Assembly: GCA_027488195.1 (NCBI GenBank)
Contig: JAIYCD010000258.1
Span: 1 to 49,508, forward strand
Reading direction: 5' to 3'
Source of the DNA: Acetobacteraceae bacterium
Lineage (GTDB): Bacteria > Pseudomonadota > Alphaproteobacteria > Acetobacterales > Acetobacteraceae
DNA: 49,508 nucleotides
Position 1 is the first letter of the stretch; each line of letters opens with the position of its first letter. Shown piece after piece: positions 30,500 through 39,669 of the stretch. The notes below the pieces were generated by a model. That model did not search any database. It had not been told where the DNA came from and worked only from the letters and a program-made list of their open reading frames with translations. A program made the translations under genes and the position numbers.

Positions 30500-31573
30500 G
30501 TGTGGCGCGTGACCCATCTTGCCCCCCATCTGCTGACGCTGGCCGCCGCCGTGGCGGGCGGCTTCGTCTTCGCGCTGCTGCATGTGCCGCTGGCCTGGAT
30601 GATCGGCGCCATGTTCGGCACGGCCGCCGTCGCCTGGTTCCGGCCCGCTGGCTTGGCGCCCGCCGTGCATCCGACGATGCGGCCGGCGGCGCTGATCGTG
30701 CTCGGCCTCGCTTTCGGACAGACCTTCTCCGGCCCCGTCCTGGCCGCGCTGCTGGGCGCGGCGCCCGCGATCCTCATCGCGGGGTTCCTCTCCATCCTGG
30801 CCGGCATCGCCACCATCCCGATCTTCACGCGCATGGCAGGGACGGATGCGCGCACCGCCTATTTCGCGACCATCCCGGGCGGCGTCATCGTCATGGCGGT
30901 GCTGGCCCAGCGCGAGGGCGCGCCGCTGGCGCCCGTGACACTCGCGCAGACGCTGCGCGTGCTGGTGGTGGTGCTGGTCATGCCGCCCACGCTCTCGGCC
31001 ATCGCGCCGCATGGGGATTACAGCGCCTTCGTCGCGCCCCGCCTCGACTTCGACGCGGTGGGGCTGTTGGGGATGCTGGCGGTCGGCTCGGTCGTGGCGC
31101 TGCTGCTGCAACGCACGGGCATCGCCAATCCCTGGATGATCGGGCCGTGTTTCCTCGCCGTCACCGCCGCCGCCTTCGGACAATTGCCCTCGGCCGTGCC
31201 CAGCTGGCTGATCGATGCGGCACAGGTCAGCATGGGGGCGGGGCTGGGGCAGAAAATGACGAAGGAATTCCTGCTCAGCTCCCGCCGGCTGATGCGCGCG
31301 GCGCTGGTTTCCTCGCTGCTGCTCTGCCTGTTCTGCACGGTGTTCGGCGCGGGTCTCGCCTGGGCGGTGGGGTTGCCGCCTTCGGCCGTCATGCTCGGCA
31401 TGGCGCCGGGCGGCATGCCCGAGATGGGGGTGACGGCCAAGGCGCTGGGGGTCGCGGTGCCGTTGGTGCTGGCCTTTCACCTCACGCGCACGCTGCTCTG
31501 CAACTTCCTGCTGGGGCCGATCTATCGCGGCCTGGTCGGGCTTGGTCTGTTCAGGCCACCCGGCAACGCGTAG
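30500..31573 (+). CDS. AbrB-family membrane protein
   Basis: A 357-residue protein with about 9-10 transmembrane segments. It contains two copies of the AbrB (E. coli ygfC-region, COG3180) repeat. The first is around AGGFVFALLHVPLAWMIGAMFGT (about residues 20-42), and the second around LLQRTGIANPWMIGPCFLAVT (about 201-221); both carry the hydrophobic-P-x-W-M-I-G core. Members were named for an effect on aidB expression in E. coli and are now regarded as possible transporters. The start is GTG at 30500, with a second GTG at 30509. Function is unknown. Confidence 0.82.
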   Translation: MWRVTHLAPHLLTLAAAVAGGFVFALLHVPLAWMIGAMFGTAAVAWFRPAGLAPAVHPTMRPAALIVLGLAFGQTFSGPVLAALLGAAPAILIAGFLSILAGIATIPIFTRMAGTDARTAYFATIPGGVIVMAVLAQREGAPLAPVTLAQTLRVLVVVLVMPPTLSAIAPHGDYSAFVAPRLDFDAVGLLGMLAVGSVVALLLQRTGIANPWMIGPCFLAVTAAAFGQLPSAVPSWLIDAAQVSMGAGLGQKMTKEFLLSSRRLMRAALVSSLLLCLFCTVFGAGLAWAVGLPPSAVMLGMAPGGMPEMGVTAKALGVAVPLVLAFHLTRTLLCNFLLGPIYRGLVGLGLFRPPGNA

Positions 31574-31597
31574 CCTGGGGGCAAGAAGGAACGTTCG

Positions 31598-32791
31598 ATG
31601 ACTGATGATTCACAGCCCAAGCTGCCCCTGAACGGGCTGCGCGTGCTCGACCTGACCCTCGCCCGCGCGGGACCCACCTGCGTGCGGCACCTGGCGGATT
31701 GGGGCGCCGACATCATCCGCATCGAGCCGCCGGGCAATCATGACGGCTTCGGCGGCGCGCGGGACGGCTTCGATTCCGTGAACCTGCACCGCAACAAGCG
31801 CGGCCTCGCCATCGACCTGAAAAGCCCTGAGGGACACGCGGCCTTCCTGCGCCTCGCCGCCACGGCCGATATCGTGGTCGAGAACATGCGCATGCAGGTG
31901 AAGCACCGGCTGAAGATCGACTACGAGACGCTGTCCGCGATCAACCCGCGCCTCGTCTATGCGAGCATTTCCGGCTTCGGGCAGACCGGGCCCTATTCCA
32001 CGCGCGGCGGCGTGGACCAGATCGCGCAGGGCCTGGGCGGCCTCATGTCCATCACCGGCGAGCCCGGGCGCGGACCGATGCGCGTGGGCATTCCGATCGA
32101 TGACCTGACGGCGGGCAACCTGCTGGCGATGGGCGTGATGATGGCGCTCTACGAACGCGAGAAGACGGGGAAGGGCCGCTGGGTCCACACCTCGCTGCTC
32201 GAGGCGCAGGTCTTCATGCTCGACTTCCAGGCCACGCGCTGGCTGCAGAAGGGCGAGATCGCGGGGCAGGCGGGCAATGACCATCCGGTGAACACGCCGA
32301 TGGGGGTGTTTCCCAGCGCCGACAAGCCGATCAACATCGCGGCCTCCTCGCCCAAGCTCTGGGCCGTCTTCTGCAAGGCGGCGGGGCGTGAGGACTGGCT
32401 GGAAAAGCCCGAATGGAAGACGGCCGAGGGCCGCACCGGCGACCGCGCCGCGCTGAACGCCGCCATCGGCGAAGTGACGCGCCAGAAGCCCAGCGAATAC
32501 TGGATCGCGCTGCTGGAGGAGGCCGGCATCCCCTGCGGCCCCATCAACAACATCCGCGAGGTCTTCGAGGACCCGCAGGTGCAGCATCTGGGCATGGTGT
32601 GGGATGTGCCGCACGCCAAGCTGGGCAAGGCCGGCGTGGTGCGCACGCCGATCAACATCGAGGGCCATACACCCGGCATCCGCCGCGGCGTGCCGGGCCT
32701 GGGTGAGCATGCCGACGAAATCCTGGCGGAAGCCGGGCTGACGACCGACGAAATTTCCGCGCTGCGCGCCGGAAAAGTTTTGGGAGAGTGA
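31598..32791 (+). CDS. Class III (CaiB/BaiF) CoA-transferase
   Basis: A 397-residue family III CoA-transferase. N-terminal LNGLRVLDLTLARAGPTCVRHLADWGADIIRIEPP is the standard opening. RNKRGLAIDLKSPEG (about residues 66-80) and YASISGFGQTGPYSTRGGVDQIAQGLGG (about 121-148) follow. The catalytic aspartate is expected in GIPIDDLTAGNLLAM (about 166-180). These enzymes move CoA between acyl-CoA and free acid in the cytosol. The stop overlaps the start of an enoyl-CoA hydratase, suggesting a short acid-activation and hydration pathway. The acid is not identifiable. Confidence 0.88.
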   Translation: MTDDSQPKLPLNGLRVLDLTLARAGPTCVRHLADWGADIIRIEPPGNHDGFGGARDGFDSVNLHRNKRGLAIDLKSPEGHAAFLRLAATADIVVENMRMQVKHRLKIDYETLSAINPRLVYASISGFGQTGPYSTRGGVDQIAQGLGGLMSITGEPGRGPMRVGIPIDDLTAGNLLAMGVMMALYEREKTGKGRWVHTSLLEAQVFMLDFQATRWLQKGEIAGQAGNDHPVNTPMGVFPSADKPINIAASSPKLWAVFCKAAGREDWLEKPEWKTAEGRTGDRAALNAAIGEVTRQKPSEYWIALLEEAGIPCGPINNIREVFEDPQVQHLGMVWDVPHAKLGKAGVVRTPINIEGHTPGIRRGVPGLGEHADEILAEAGLTTDEISALRAGKVLGE

Positions 32792-33591
32792 GTGAGATGC
32801 AGTTCGCCGATGGAAAGATCCTGGCCCGCAGCGAAGGCGGCGTGGGCACGATCATCTTCAACCAGCCCGAGAAGCGCAACGCGATGAGCATCGCGATGTG
32901 GGACGGCATGGCCGAGGCGCTGGACATCTTCGCCGCCGATGCCGCCGTGCGCTGCGTCGTGCTCGAAGGGGCCGGCGGCAAGGCCTTCGTCTCGGGCGCC
33001 GATATCAGCCAGTTCGAGAAGAACCGCTCGGACGCCGATGCGCAGCGGCAGTACAACATCAAGACCAGCCATGGCCGCGAGAAGCTGGCGAGCTTCGACA
33101 AGCCGGTGATCGCCAAGATCCAGGGCTTCTGCATGGGCGGCGGCCTCGGCATCGCCATGTCCTGCGACATGCGCATCGCGGGTGCGGGCAGCGAATTCGG
33201 CATCCCCGCCGCGAAGCTCGGCATCGCCTATGGCTTCGACATGGTGACCAACCTGGTGAACCTGGTGGGCCCCGCCCATGCCCATTTCATCCTGATGACC
33301 GGTGGCCGGCTTGAGGCCGCCGAGGCCGAGCGCATGGGCCTGATCAACAAGCTGCACCCGGCCGAGTCGCTGGATGCCGAGGTGGCGAAGATCACCTCCA
33401 CCATCGCGGTGAACGCGCCGCTCTCGCTGCGCGCCAATAAGCGCACGGTGCGCGCGGTGCTGGCGGACCGCGCGGATCGCGACATGGCCGCCATCGCCGC
33501 CAACCAGGATGCCTGCTTCGACAGCGCCGATTACCGCGAAGGCCGCCGTGCCTTCATGGAGAAGCGCAAGCCGGCCTTCACGGGCGCGTGA
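32788..33591 (+). CDS. Enoyl-CoA hydratase/isomerase family protein
   Basis: A 267-residue crotonase-fold protein. The oxyanion-hole segments are KAFVSGADISQF (about residues 67-78) and IQGFCMGGGLGIAMSCDMRIA (about 111-131). Position 141-ish reads FGIPAAKLGIAYGF, where active hydratases often have Glu; here it is Ala/Lys, so the exact reaction is uncertain. It starts with GTG at 32788, within the end of the CoA-transferase gene. It probably acts on the CoA ester made by that enzyme. Confidence 0.85.
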   Translation: MSEMQFADGKILARSEGGVGTIIFNQPEKRNAMSIAMWDGMAEALDIFAADAAVRCVVLEGAGGKAFVSGADISQFEKNRSDADAQRQYNIKTSHGREKLASFDKPVIAKIQGFCMGGGLGIAMSCDMRIAGAGSEFGIPAAKLGIAYGFDMVTNLVNLVGPAHAHFILMTGGRLEAAEAERMGLINKLHPAESLDAEVAKITSTIAVNAPLSLRANKRTVRAVLADRADRDMAAIAANQDACFDSADYREGRRAFMEKRKPAFTGA

Positions 33592-33703
33592 GCCCCCGCG
33601 CCGGGACCGCCCATGAAATTTTCACTGGTCTCGGCGCAATATCTCGTTAAGTTCCCGTTCATCTGCGAGTCTCCGCGGAGGGGAAAGTCACAAGGACAGG
33701 GTT

Positions 33704-34342
33704 TTGGACGGCACGGCGCAACCTGCACCTGATCAGCATGATGAACATCTCGCGCCGATTTCGCGAATCGTCACCGAAGTCGCGGCCCAGTTTCCCGGGG
33801 CGCGCATCACGCTGGGCGAGATGGCCGAGGCCTTTGGCGACCGCGCCTTCGGCCTGCTGATCCTGCTGCTCTGCCTGCCTTCGCTGCTGCCGGGCATGGC
33901 CTCGGTCTTCGGCATTCCGATGCTGATCCTGGGCGTGCAGATGGGCATGGGGCGGCGCGTGCCGAAGCTGCCGCGCTTCATCGCCCGCCAATCCATCAAG
34001 CGCGAGGACCTTCTGCGTCTCTCGGGTGCCTCTGGCTCCTCCTGGATCAAGCGGGTCGAGCAGTACGTGAAGCCACGGCCGGGCTTCTTCACCTCGCCGC
34101 TCGGCGACAAGATCGTGGGCTGGCTCACGGTCTATTCGGCCTTCATGCTCATTCTGCCGGGGCCGGGCACCAATGGCCCTCCGGCCTTCGGCACCATCAT
34201 CATGGCGCTCGGCGTGGTCGAGGCGGATAACCGCGTCATCGGCATCGGCGCGTTGATGACGCTGCTGGGCTGCCTCTTCGCCACCTTCGTGATCGGCGCG
34301 CTGATCTGGGTGGGCATCCAGGCCCTTGGCTGGATCGTCTGA
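33704..34342 (+). CDS. ExoD-like membrane protein
   Basis: A 212-residue protein of the exopolysaccharide synthesis ExoD family. The N-terminal 30 residues are soluble (ISRIVTEVAAQFPGARITLGEMAEAFGDRA), followed by membrane segments at about 47-80 (FGLLILLLCLPSLLPGMASVFG), 138-155 and 180-210. The start is TTG at 33704 with AAGGA about 8 bases upstream; no ATG or GTG in frame fits. In rhizobia exoD loss affects exopolysaccharide and alkali tolerance; the mechanism is unknown. Confidence 0.82.
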   Translation: MDGTAQPAPDQHDEHLAPISRIVTEVAAQFPGARITLGEMAEAFGDRAFGLLILLLCLPSLLPGMASVFGIPMLILGVQMGMGRRVPKLPRFIARQSIKREDLLRLSGASGSSWIKRVEQYVKPRPGFFTSPLGDKIVGWLTVYSAFMLILPGPGTNGPPAFGTIIMALGVVEADNRVIGIGALMTLLGCLFATFVIGALIWVGIQALGWIV

Positions 34343-34355
34343 AGCGGTCTAGACT
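34326..34355 (+). promoter_or_regulatory. Possible promoter of the riboswitch-btuB transcript
   Basis: TTGGCT (34326-34331) and TAGACT (34350-34355) are separated by 18 bp, within the end of the exoD-like gene. Transcription from about 34362 would begin just before the riboswitch. Confidence 0.4.
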
Positions 34356-34365
34356 CTTCCCCATG

Positions 34366-34550
34366 TGAAGGTGACCCGATGAGGGTTGAAACGGGAACGC
34401 GCGACGCGCCGGCGGTCTTGCCGGTCAATCCGCGGCTGCCCCCGCAACTGTAGGCGGCGAGTTCCGGTCCAGATGCCATTGCTCCCCAAGTTCGGGGGTG
34501 AGAAGGCGGACCAGAGCATTGACCCGCGAGCCAGGAGACCGGCCTTCACA
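34366..34550 (+). ncRNA. Cobalamin riboswitch
   Basis: The 5' part has GAAACGGGAA (34388-34397). The core has GCTGCCCCCGCAACTGTA (34435-34452), the highly conserved L-box of cobalamin riboswitches. The 3' part has GCGAGCCAGGAGACCGGCC (34526-34544), which contains the B12 box. Order and spacing fit the class. It is an adenosylcobalamin-sensing leader that lowers expression when B12 is plentiful. About 135 bases separate it from the receptor start codon at 34685. Confidence 0.93.
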
Positions 34551-34684
34551 GAGTTGTTCTCGCGCGTACCGGGCGGGGTGCACCGGTGCCACGGACTTGT
34601 TCCGTTTGCGAGCTCGGCGCCAGCCGTCAGGCGGGGCGATTCTCCCGTTTGGCATGTCGTCACGCGCAACACGGGGGATTTCCC

Positions 34685-36661
34685 ATGCGCCGTCTTTTGC
34701 TCAGCACCGCCGCCATCCTGGCGTCGGCAACGCCCATTCTTGCCCAGAATGCCGCACCCCGCTCGCCGGAGCAGGACCTGATCGCGGTTCCCGACACGAT
34801 CGTCACCGCGACCGGCATCCCCACGCCGCTGGCCCGCGTGCCGGCCTCCATCACCGTGATCGACCGCAAGGCGATCGAGGAGAACGGCTTCGCCAATCTG
34901 GCCGAGGCGCTGGCCACCGTGCCTGGCCTGCGCGTCGCGCAGTCGGGTGGGCCGGGGCAGCAGGCCAGCGTCTTCATCCGGGGCAATTCCAGCCGCTCCA
35001 CCCTCGTCCTCATGGACGGCGTGCCGGTGAACGACCCGTCGGACGCCAATGGCGCCTTCAACTTCGGCAATGAGACGCTCTTCGACATTGAGCGGATCGA
35101 GGTGCTGCGCGGCCCCTCCTCCTCGCTCTATGGCAGTGCGGCGGTGGGTGGCGTGATCAACCTGGTGACCCGGCGCGCGCCGCCGGACCGCCAGGTGATG
35201 CCCTATGGCGAGGTCGCCTACGGCTCCAGCAGCACGCTGCGCCTGGGCGGCGGCGTGGCCGGCACGGTAGGGAATTTCGACTATCTCGCCAGCCTGAACA
35301 ACATCTCGACGCGCGCCTCGAACGCCACGGCCAGCCGCTTCTGGCGCACGCTGGGCGAGACGGATGGCTTCAACAGCACCAATGCCACGGCGCGGCTGGG
35401 CTACACCTTCACGCCCGGCACCCGCGTGGAAGGCCAGCTGCGCTGGCGCGAAAACACGATCGGCATTGACAGCGTGCCGCGCGACGACCCGAACTACACC
35501 GGCAATGACCGCCGTTGGATGGGCCAGATCCGCGGCGAGTCGAACCTGTTCGACGGGCGGCTGACCACGGGCCTGCGCCTCGCCGTCACGCAGGACCGGC
35601 GCACCTATTCCAACCTGCCCGACATCCTCAGCAGCGCCACCACGCAGGACTACTACCGTGGCACGCGGCAGAGCGTGGATTGGGGCAATGTGGTGCGCCT
35701 GCCGGGCTTCGGCCCCGCGACGGATGGCGCCGTCACCTTCGGCATCAACTACGCGCATGAGAATGTGACGAGCTTCGCCGGCAACGTGCCCTTCCGCTCC
35801 GTCACCAATGCGCAGCAGGACAGCACGGCGGGTCATGCGGCCATGCAGTACCGCTTCTGGAACGCCCTCGATGTCACGGGCGGCGTGCGCTACGATAGCG
35901 TGTCCGACTATGCCGGCTACACCAGCTGGCGCGTCGGCGCGGTGCTGGCGGTGCCGGAGACCGCCGTGCGCATCCGCGCCTCGGGCGGGACGGCCTTCAA
36001 CGCGCCCTCGCTCAACCAGCGCTTCGGCGTGATCGGCAACACCTTCCGCGGCAACCCGAACCTGCAGCCCGAGACGAGCATCGGCTACGAGTTCGGCGCG
36101 GAGATGGACATCATCGCCTTCAACCAGCCGCGCTTCTCGACCGTCGGCTTCACCTTCTTCCAGCAGCGCGTGACGAACCTGATCAACTTCAACGCGGGCT
36201 TCAACACGCTGGTGAACGTGGCCAGCGCCAACATCAAGGGCGTGGAGCTGGCCTTCGCCCTTCGCCCGGCGCCCTGGCTCACCACCGACGTCGCCTGGAC
36301 CATCACGGATGCGACGGATGGCCAGACCGGCGCGCCGCTGCCACGGCGGCCCGAGAGCATCGTCACCGTCTCGGCGCGGGTGGAGCCGTTGCGCGGCTTT
36401 GTCATCACGCCGCAGGTGCTGTTCACCGGCCGCTCGCCGGAGGGGGCCTTCGCCACCTATCTGAATTCGGGCGCGAGCGTGAATGCGATGCGCTACAACA
36501 AGTCCGGCACGCTGTTCAACCTGACGGCGACCTATCCGGTGCTGCCGCAGGTGAATGTCTATCTGGAAGGCCGGAACCTGACGGACAGCAAGTGGGAGCC
36601 GGTGAACGGCTTCCAGACGCCCGGCCGCAGCGTGATCATCGGCTCCCGCTTCGTGTTCTGA
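34685..36661 (+). CDS. btuB: TonB-dependent outer-membrane receptor, BtuB-like
   Basis: A 658-residue TonB-dependent receptor. Signal peptide MRRLLLSTAAILASATPILA (residues 1-20). A TonB-box-like DTIVTATG lies at about residues 36-43. The plug domain follows (TVIDRKAIEENGFANLAEAL; SVFIRGNSSRSTLVLMDGVP; IERIEVLRGPSSSLYGSAAVGGVINLVTRR), then a 22-strand barrel ending in aromatic Phe (SRFVF). The upstream riboswitch makes cobalamin or a corrinoid the likely ligand. The start at 34685 gives a proper signal peptide; the frame is open upstream but meaningless. No btuCDF genes follow; a strong hairpin does. Confidence 0.93.
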   Translation: MRRLLLSTAAILASATPILAQNAAPRSPEQDLIAVPDTIVTATGIPTPLARVPASITVIDRKAIEENGFANLAEALATVPGLRVAQSGGPGQQASVFIRGNSSRSTLVLMDGVPVNDPSDANGAFNFGNETLFDIERIEVLRGPSSSLYGSAAVGGVINLVTRRAPPDRQVMPYGEVAYGSSSTLRLGGGVAGTVGNFDYLASLNNISTRASNATASRFWRTLGETDGFNSTNATARLGYTFTPGTRVEGQLRWRENTIGIDSVPRDDPNYTGNDRRWMGQIRGESNLFDGRLTTGLRLAVTQDRRTYSNLPDILSSATTQDYYRGTRQSVDWGNVVRLPGFGPATDGAVTFGINYAHENVTSFAGNVPFRSVTNAQQDSTAGHAAMQYRFWNALDVTGGVRYDSVSDYAGYTSWRVGAVLAVPETAVRIRASGGTAFNAPSLNQRFGVIGNTFRGNPNLQPETSIGYEFGAEMDIIAFNQPRFSTVGFTFFQQRVTNLINFNAGFNTLVNVASANIKGVELAFALRPAPWLTTDVAWTITDATDGQTGAPLPRRPESIVTVSARVEPLRGFVITPQVLFTGRSPEGAFATYLNSGASVNAMRYNKSGTLFNLTATYPVLPQVNVYLEGRNLTDSKWEPVNGFQTPGRSVIIGSRFVF

Positions 36662-36675
36662 GGCTTGGCCAAAGG

Positions 36676-36706
36676 CTGGTCCTGGCCCCGTCGGCGCCAG
36701 GACCAG
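36676..36706 (+). terminator. Hairpin after btuB
   Basis: CTGGTCCTGGC (36676-36686) and GCCAGGACCAG (36696-36706) form a perfect 11-bp stem with a 9-base loop, starting 14 bases after the btuB stop. There is no T run, so termination is likely but not of the classical kind. Confidence 0.55.
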
Positions 36707-37007
36707 AACCGCCGTTGCAGGCCGGCGATCGTCCCGCGTGCCGAACGCCAGCCTTGCGGTTGCCCGGCGGCTTCTGTCGGCGGCGCGGGAGGGCGGCTTT
36801 CCGCCGCGCCAAGCCCAGGGGATGACCCACCTGCCGCGAGCGCGATTGCGCATGCTGCCGCCAATGACGCTGCCCCACGCCCTCCGCTTCGCCGAAGCTT
36901 CCGCCCTGGATGGTGACCTTCCATTGTGACGGGTGGGCGAAATGCACTGTGAGAAATAATTTACCTGAAAGGTAAAACAACTCTGCCTGGTAGGGGGAAT
37001 GCATTTC
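36707..37007. other. Region without a supported gene
   Basis: Several short open frames occur on both strands here (for example 36738-36929), but none has family-like content or a clear ribosome site. The first part is GC-rich like the genome. From about 36940 the base composition falls sharply towards AT. A palindrome, TTTACCT-GAA-AGGTAAA, lies at 36960-36976. Confidence 0.6.
36960..36976. promoter_or_regulatory. Palindrome upstream of orphan gene promoter
   Basis: TTTACCT and AGGTAAA are perfect 7-bp complements around GAA, about 30 bp before the -35 element at 37008. This is the size and position of an operator for a dimeric repressor or activator. The regulator is unknown. Confidence 0.4.
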
Positions 37008-37036
37008 TTGATTCGATCGCGCCGAAGTGCTACACT
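37008..37036 (+). promoter_or_regulatory. Sigma-70-like promoter of orphan gene
   Basis: TTGATT (37008-37013), 17-bp spacer, TACACT (37031-37036). The expected start is near 37043, about 40 bases before the TTG at 37084. The GTG at 37027 lies before the -10, so it cannot start translation from this promoter. Confidence 0.55.
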
Positions 37037-37083
37037 TATGTGGAAAATTATTTAAATATACACGAAGACACTGGGAGCAGGCG

Positions 37084-37335
37084 TTGAGTGAAGCGAGTCA
37101 AGCCGCTGTGAAGTGGGTTCGGGCCGAAATGCGCCCGGCGCTGGAGAGAAAATTCCGCTTTCAAAATCGGCTTTCAGCCTGGGGCTTTCTGGCGAAGATG
37201 TCCATCGTGATGGATACGGATGATTTTTACGTCGAATGGACTGGCAACAGGGTTAAAATCATCCTGACATGGGCCGAAGCGGAGCCAAGTGCCGAAGTCA
37301 TTCAGTTGGCCGAAAAAATCAATGAAATACTCTGA
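37084..37335 (+). CDS. Orphan 83-residue protein in AT-rich islet
   Basis: I do not recognise this protein. From TTG 37084, with GGGAGCAGG 2-10 bases upstream, it has 83 residues. The frame is open back to GTG 37027, but that start lies upstream of the predicted -10. It is soluble and mixed in charge: an amphipathic helix at about 5-25 (QAAVKWVRAEMRPALERKF), a central MSIVMDTDDFYVEWTGNRVKIILTW that looks like two beta strands, and a C-terminal helix (EVIQLAEKINEIL). Codon use is clearly more AT-rich than in neighbours (AAT, ATA, AAA, TTT), which suggests recent transfer. It runs towards priA and ends 54 bp from it. Confidence 0.6.
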   Translation: MSEASQAAVKWVRAEMRPALERKFRFQNRLSAWGFLAKMSIVMDTDDFYVEWTGNRVKIILTWAEAEPSAEVIQLAEKINEIL

Positions 37336-37389
37336 GTTCTGATCACAGACCGCCTTATTGGGTTGGCCGTGCCGGCGGATTCATGACGT

Positions 37390-39591
37390 TCAAAGAAACC
37401 CAACCGGATCCACATCCACCTGGACCCGGACCTCGCGCGGAAGTTGCACGCGCGCGAGCCAATCCACCAGCACCGGTTGCACCTTCACGCCGCGCGCCGC
37501 CTTCAGCAGCAGCCGGTGGCGATACCGCCCGCGCAGCAGCGCGAGCGGCGCGGGGGCAGGCCCCAGCACCTGCAGGCCCTCGCCCACGGGTGCGGCCAGC
37601 CCCAACTCCCGCGCCCCGCGCTCGGCTGCGCGCGCATCCTCCGAGCTGATGATGAGGGCGACCAGCCGTCCATAGGGCGGCCAGTGGCCTGGCTCACGCT
37701 GCGCCGCCTCGGCCTTCAGGAAGCCCGGGAAATCATCGCGGATCAGCGCCTGCATCACCGGATGCTCCGGCGAGAAGCTTTGCAGCAGGACGCGGCCCGG
37801 CTTTTCCTCGCGCCCTGCGCGCCCGGCCACCTGGTGCAGCAACTGCATGGTGCGCTCACCCGCGCGCAGATCCGCGCCGCCCAGGCCGAGATCCGCATCC
37901 ACCACGCCGACCAGCGTGAGATGCGGAAAGTGCCAGCCCTTGGCCACGATCTGCGTGCCGATGATGAGGTCCACCTCGCGATCCTCGATCTGCCGTGCGG
38001 CGGCGGCGGCCGCGGCGGGCCCGGGGATGGTGTCGCTCGCCATCACGAGCCGCCGCGCTTCGGGGAACAGCTCGGCCACCTCCTCCTGGATGCGCTCCAC
38101 GCCGGGGCCGATGGGCACCAGCGAGTGCTCGGCGCCGCATTCCGGGCAGGCCGGCGGCGTGGGCGCCGTGTGGCCGCAATGGTGGCAGAGCAGGCGGCGT
38201 TGCGCGCGATGCTCCACCAGCCAGGCCGTGCAGTTCGGGCATTGCATGCGATGCCCGCAGGCGCGGCAGAGCGTCAGCGGCGCATAGCCGCGCCGATTGA
38301 GAAACAGCATCGCCTGCTCGCCCCGCGCCAGCGTCTCCGTCACGGCGGCGACGAGCGGTGGCGCGATGAAACGGCCGCGCTCGGGCGGGTGCTGGCGGAG
38401 GTCGATGGCGCTGACCTCGGCCATGGCGGCACCGCCATGGCGCACGGGCAGGCCGAGCCGTCGGTAACGCCCAGCCTCGGCATTGGCGACGCTCTCCAGG
38501 CTGGGCGTCGCGCTGACGAGGACGCAGGTGGCGCGTTCGAGGCGTGCGCGCACCACGGCCATGTCACGCGCGTGGTAGATCACGCCCTCCTCCTGCTTGA
38601 AAGCGGTCTCGTGCTCCTCATCCACCACGATCAGGCCGAGATCGGGGAAGGGCAGGAACAGCGCCGAACGCGCGCCGACCAGCACGGGCGCATCGCCCTC
38701 CGCCACCGCGCGCCAGGTGACGCGCCGCGTGCGCGATGACAGCTCGGAATGCCAGAGGGCGGGGGGTGCCCCGAAGCGGCGCTCGAAGCGCGCGAGCCAT
38801 TGGGTGGAGAGCGCGATCTCGGGCAGCAGGACCAGCGCCTGGCGGCCCTGGCGCAGCGTCTCGGCGACCGCGTCGAGATAGACCTCCGTCTTGCCGGAGC
38901 CGGTGACGCCCTCCAGCAGCGTCACGCCGAAGCTGCGGGCGCGCACCGCTTCGCGAAGCGCGCCCGCCGCCTCGGCCTGTTCGGGGCGGAGCAGGGGCGG
39001 CGCGAAATCGGGCAGGGGGCGGGGGAAGGCGCTCGCGCGGCCCATCAGCGCCGGCTCGATCAGCCCGACCGAGGCAAGGCCCCGCACCACGCCGAGCGAG
39101 ACGCCGGCCAGCCGCGCGATCTCCGTCCCTGGCATGGTTTCGTCACCCAGAGCGGCCAGGGCACGCGCGCGGTCGGGCGTGATGCGGGCCTCCGCCCCCG
39201 CCACGCGCCGCCAGCCGGCGGCCTGGGCCGGCGCTTCCAGGGCGGCCGGCGCGCTCATCGCCATCCGCAGCACGGCGCCGGGGGGTGAGAGGGTGTAGGC
39301 GGCGACCCAGTCCACCAGCTGGCGGAGCGCGGGCCGCATGGGGGGGGCGGGCTTCACCGCGATCACCTCGCGCAGGCGGCCCTCGGCCACATGCTCGGCG
39401 CCCGGCGCCTCGTCCCAGATGACGCCGAGCGAGACACGGCCGCCCAGCGGCACCTCGACGAAGTGGCCCGGGCCCGCCACCAACCCGGGCGGCAGGCGAT
39501 AGTCATAGGCGCCCTCCAGCGGCAGCGGCAGCAGCACGCTGACCCGCTGGCCCGCGCCATCCGTTCCGGCCTTTCGGGATGGTGTCGCCAT
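37390..39591 (-). CDS. priA: Primosomal replication protein N' (PriA helicase)
   Basis: A 733-residue PriA, which restarts stalled replication forks. The N-terminal DNA-binding part starts [19 protein letters not shown] (residues 16-34). Walker A is [13 protein letters not shown] (about 228-240) and the DExH box is VVDEEHE (about 325-331). The zinc-binding region has paired cysteines ([30 protein letters not shown]; about 440-485). Helicase motifs V-VI are [12 protein letters not shown] and [26 protein letters not shown] has Trp-His where many PriA have His/Tyr-Asp-Phe. It is divergent from the transaldolase, with 78 bp between. Confidence 0.95.
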   Translation of the reverse strand: MATPSRKAGTDGAGQRVSVLLPLPLEGAYDYRLPPGLVAGPGHFVEVPLGGRVSLGVIWDEAPGAEHVAEGRLREVIAVKPAPPMRPALRQLVDWVAAYTLSPPGAVLRMAMSAPAALEAPAQAAGWRRVAGAEARITPDRARALAALGDETMPGTEIARLAGVSLGVVRGLASVGLIEPALMGRASAFPRPLPDFAPPLLRPEQAEAAGALREAVRARSFGVTLLEGVTGSGKTEVYLDAVAETLRQGRQALVLLPEIALSTQWLARFERRFGAPPALWHSELSSRTRRVTWRAVAEGDAPVLVGARSALFLPFPDLGLIVVDEEHETAFKQEEGVIYHARDMAVVRARLERATCVLVSATPSLESVANAEAGRYRRLGLPVRHGGAAMAEVSAIDLRQHPPERGRFIAPPLVAAVTETLARGEQAMLFLNRRGYAPLTLCRACGHRMQCPNCTAWLVEHRAQRRLLCHHCGHTAPTPPACPECGAEHSLVPIGPGVERIQEEVAELFPEARRLVMASDTIPGPAAAAAAARQIEDREVDLIIGTQIVAKGWHFPHLTLVGVVDADLGLGGADLRAGERTMQLLHQVAGRAGREEKPGRVLLQSFSPEHPVMQALIRDDFPGFLKAEAAQREPGHWPPYGRLVALIISSEDARAAERGARELGLAAPVGEGLQVLGPAPAPLALLRGRYRHRLLLKAARGVKVQPVLVDWLARVQLPREVRVQVDVDPVGFL

Positions 39592-39669
39592 GGGCTATTC
39601 CCTTCGCGACGGGGCGGCCAATGGTCAATCCCCGGCCCCCGATTCGCCGCCAGCCAGGATACCCCCAGC

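Noticed and set aside
36738-36929. 63-codon plus-strand frame after btuB
   Set aside because: No convincing ribosome site, no family-like content, and several overlapping frames of the same quality exist on both strands.
37027-37083. GTG at 37027 as start of the orphan protein
   Set aside because: It lies upstream of the predicted -10 element (37031-37036), while TTG 37084 has a good ribosome site.
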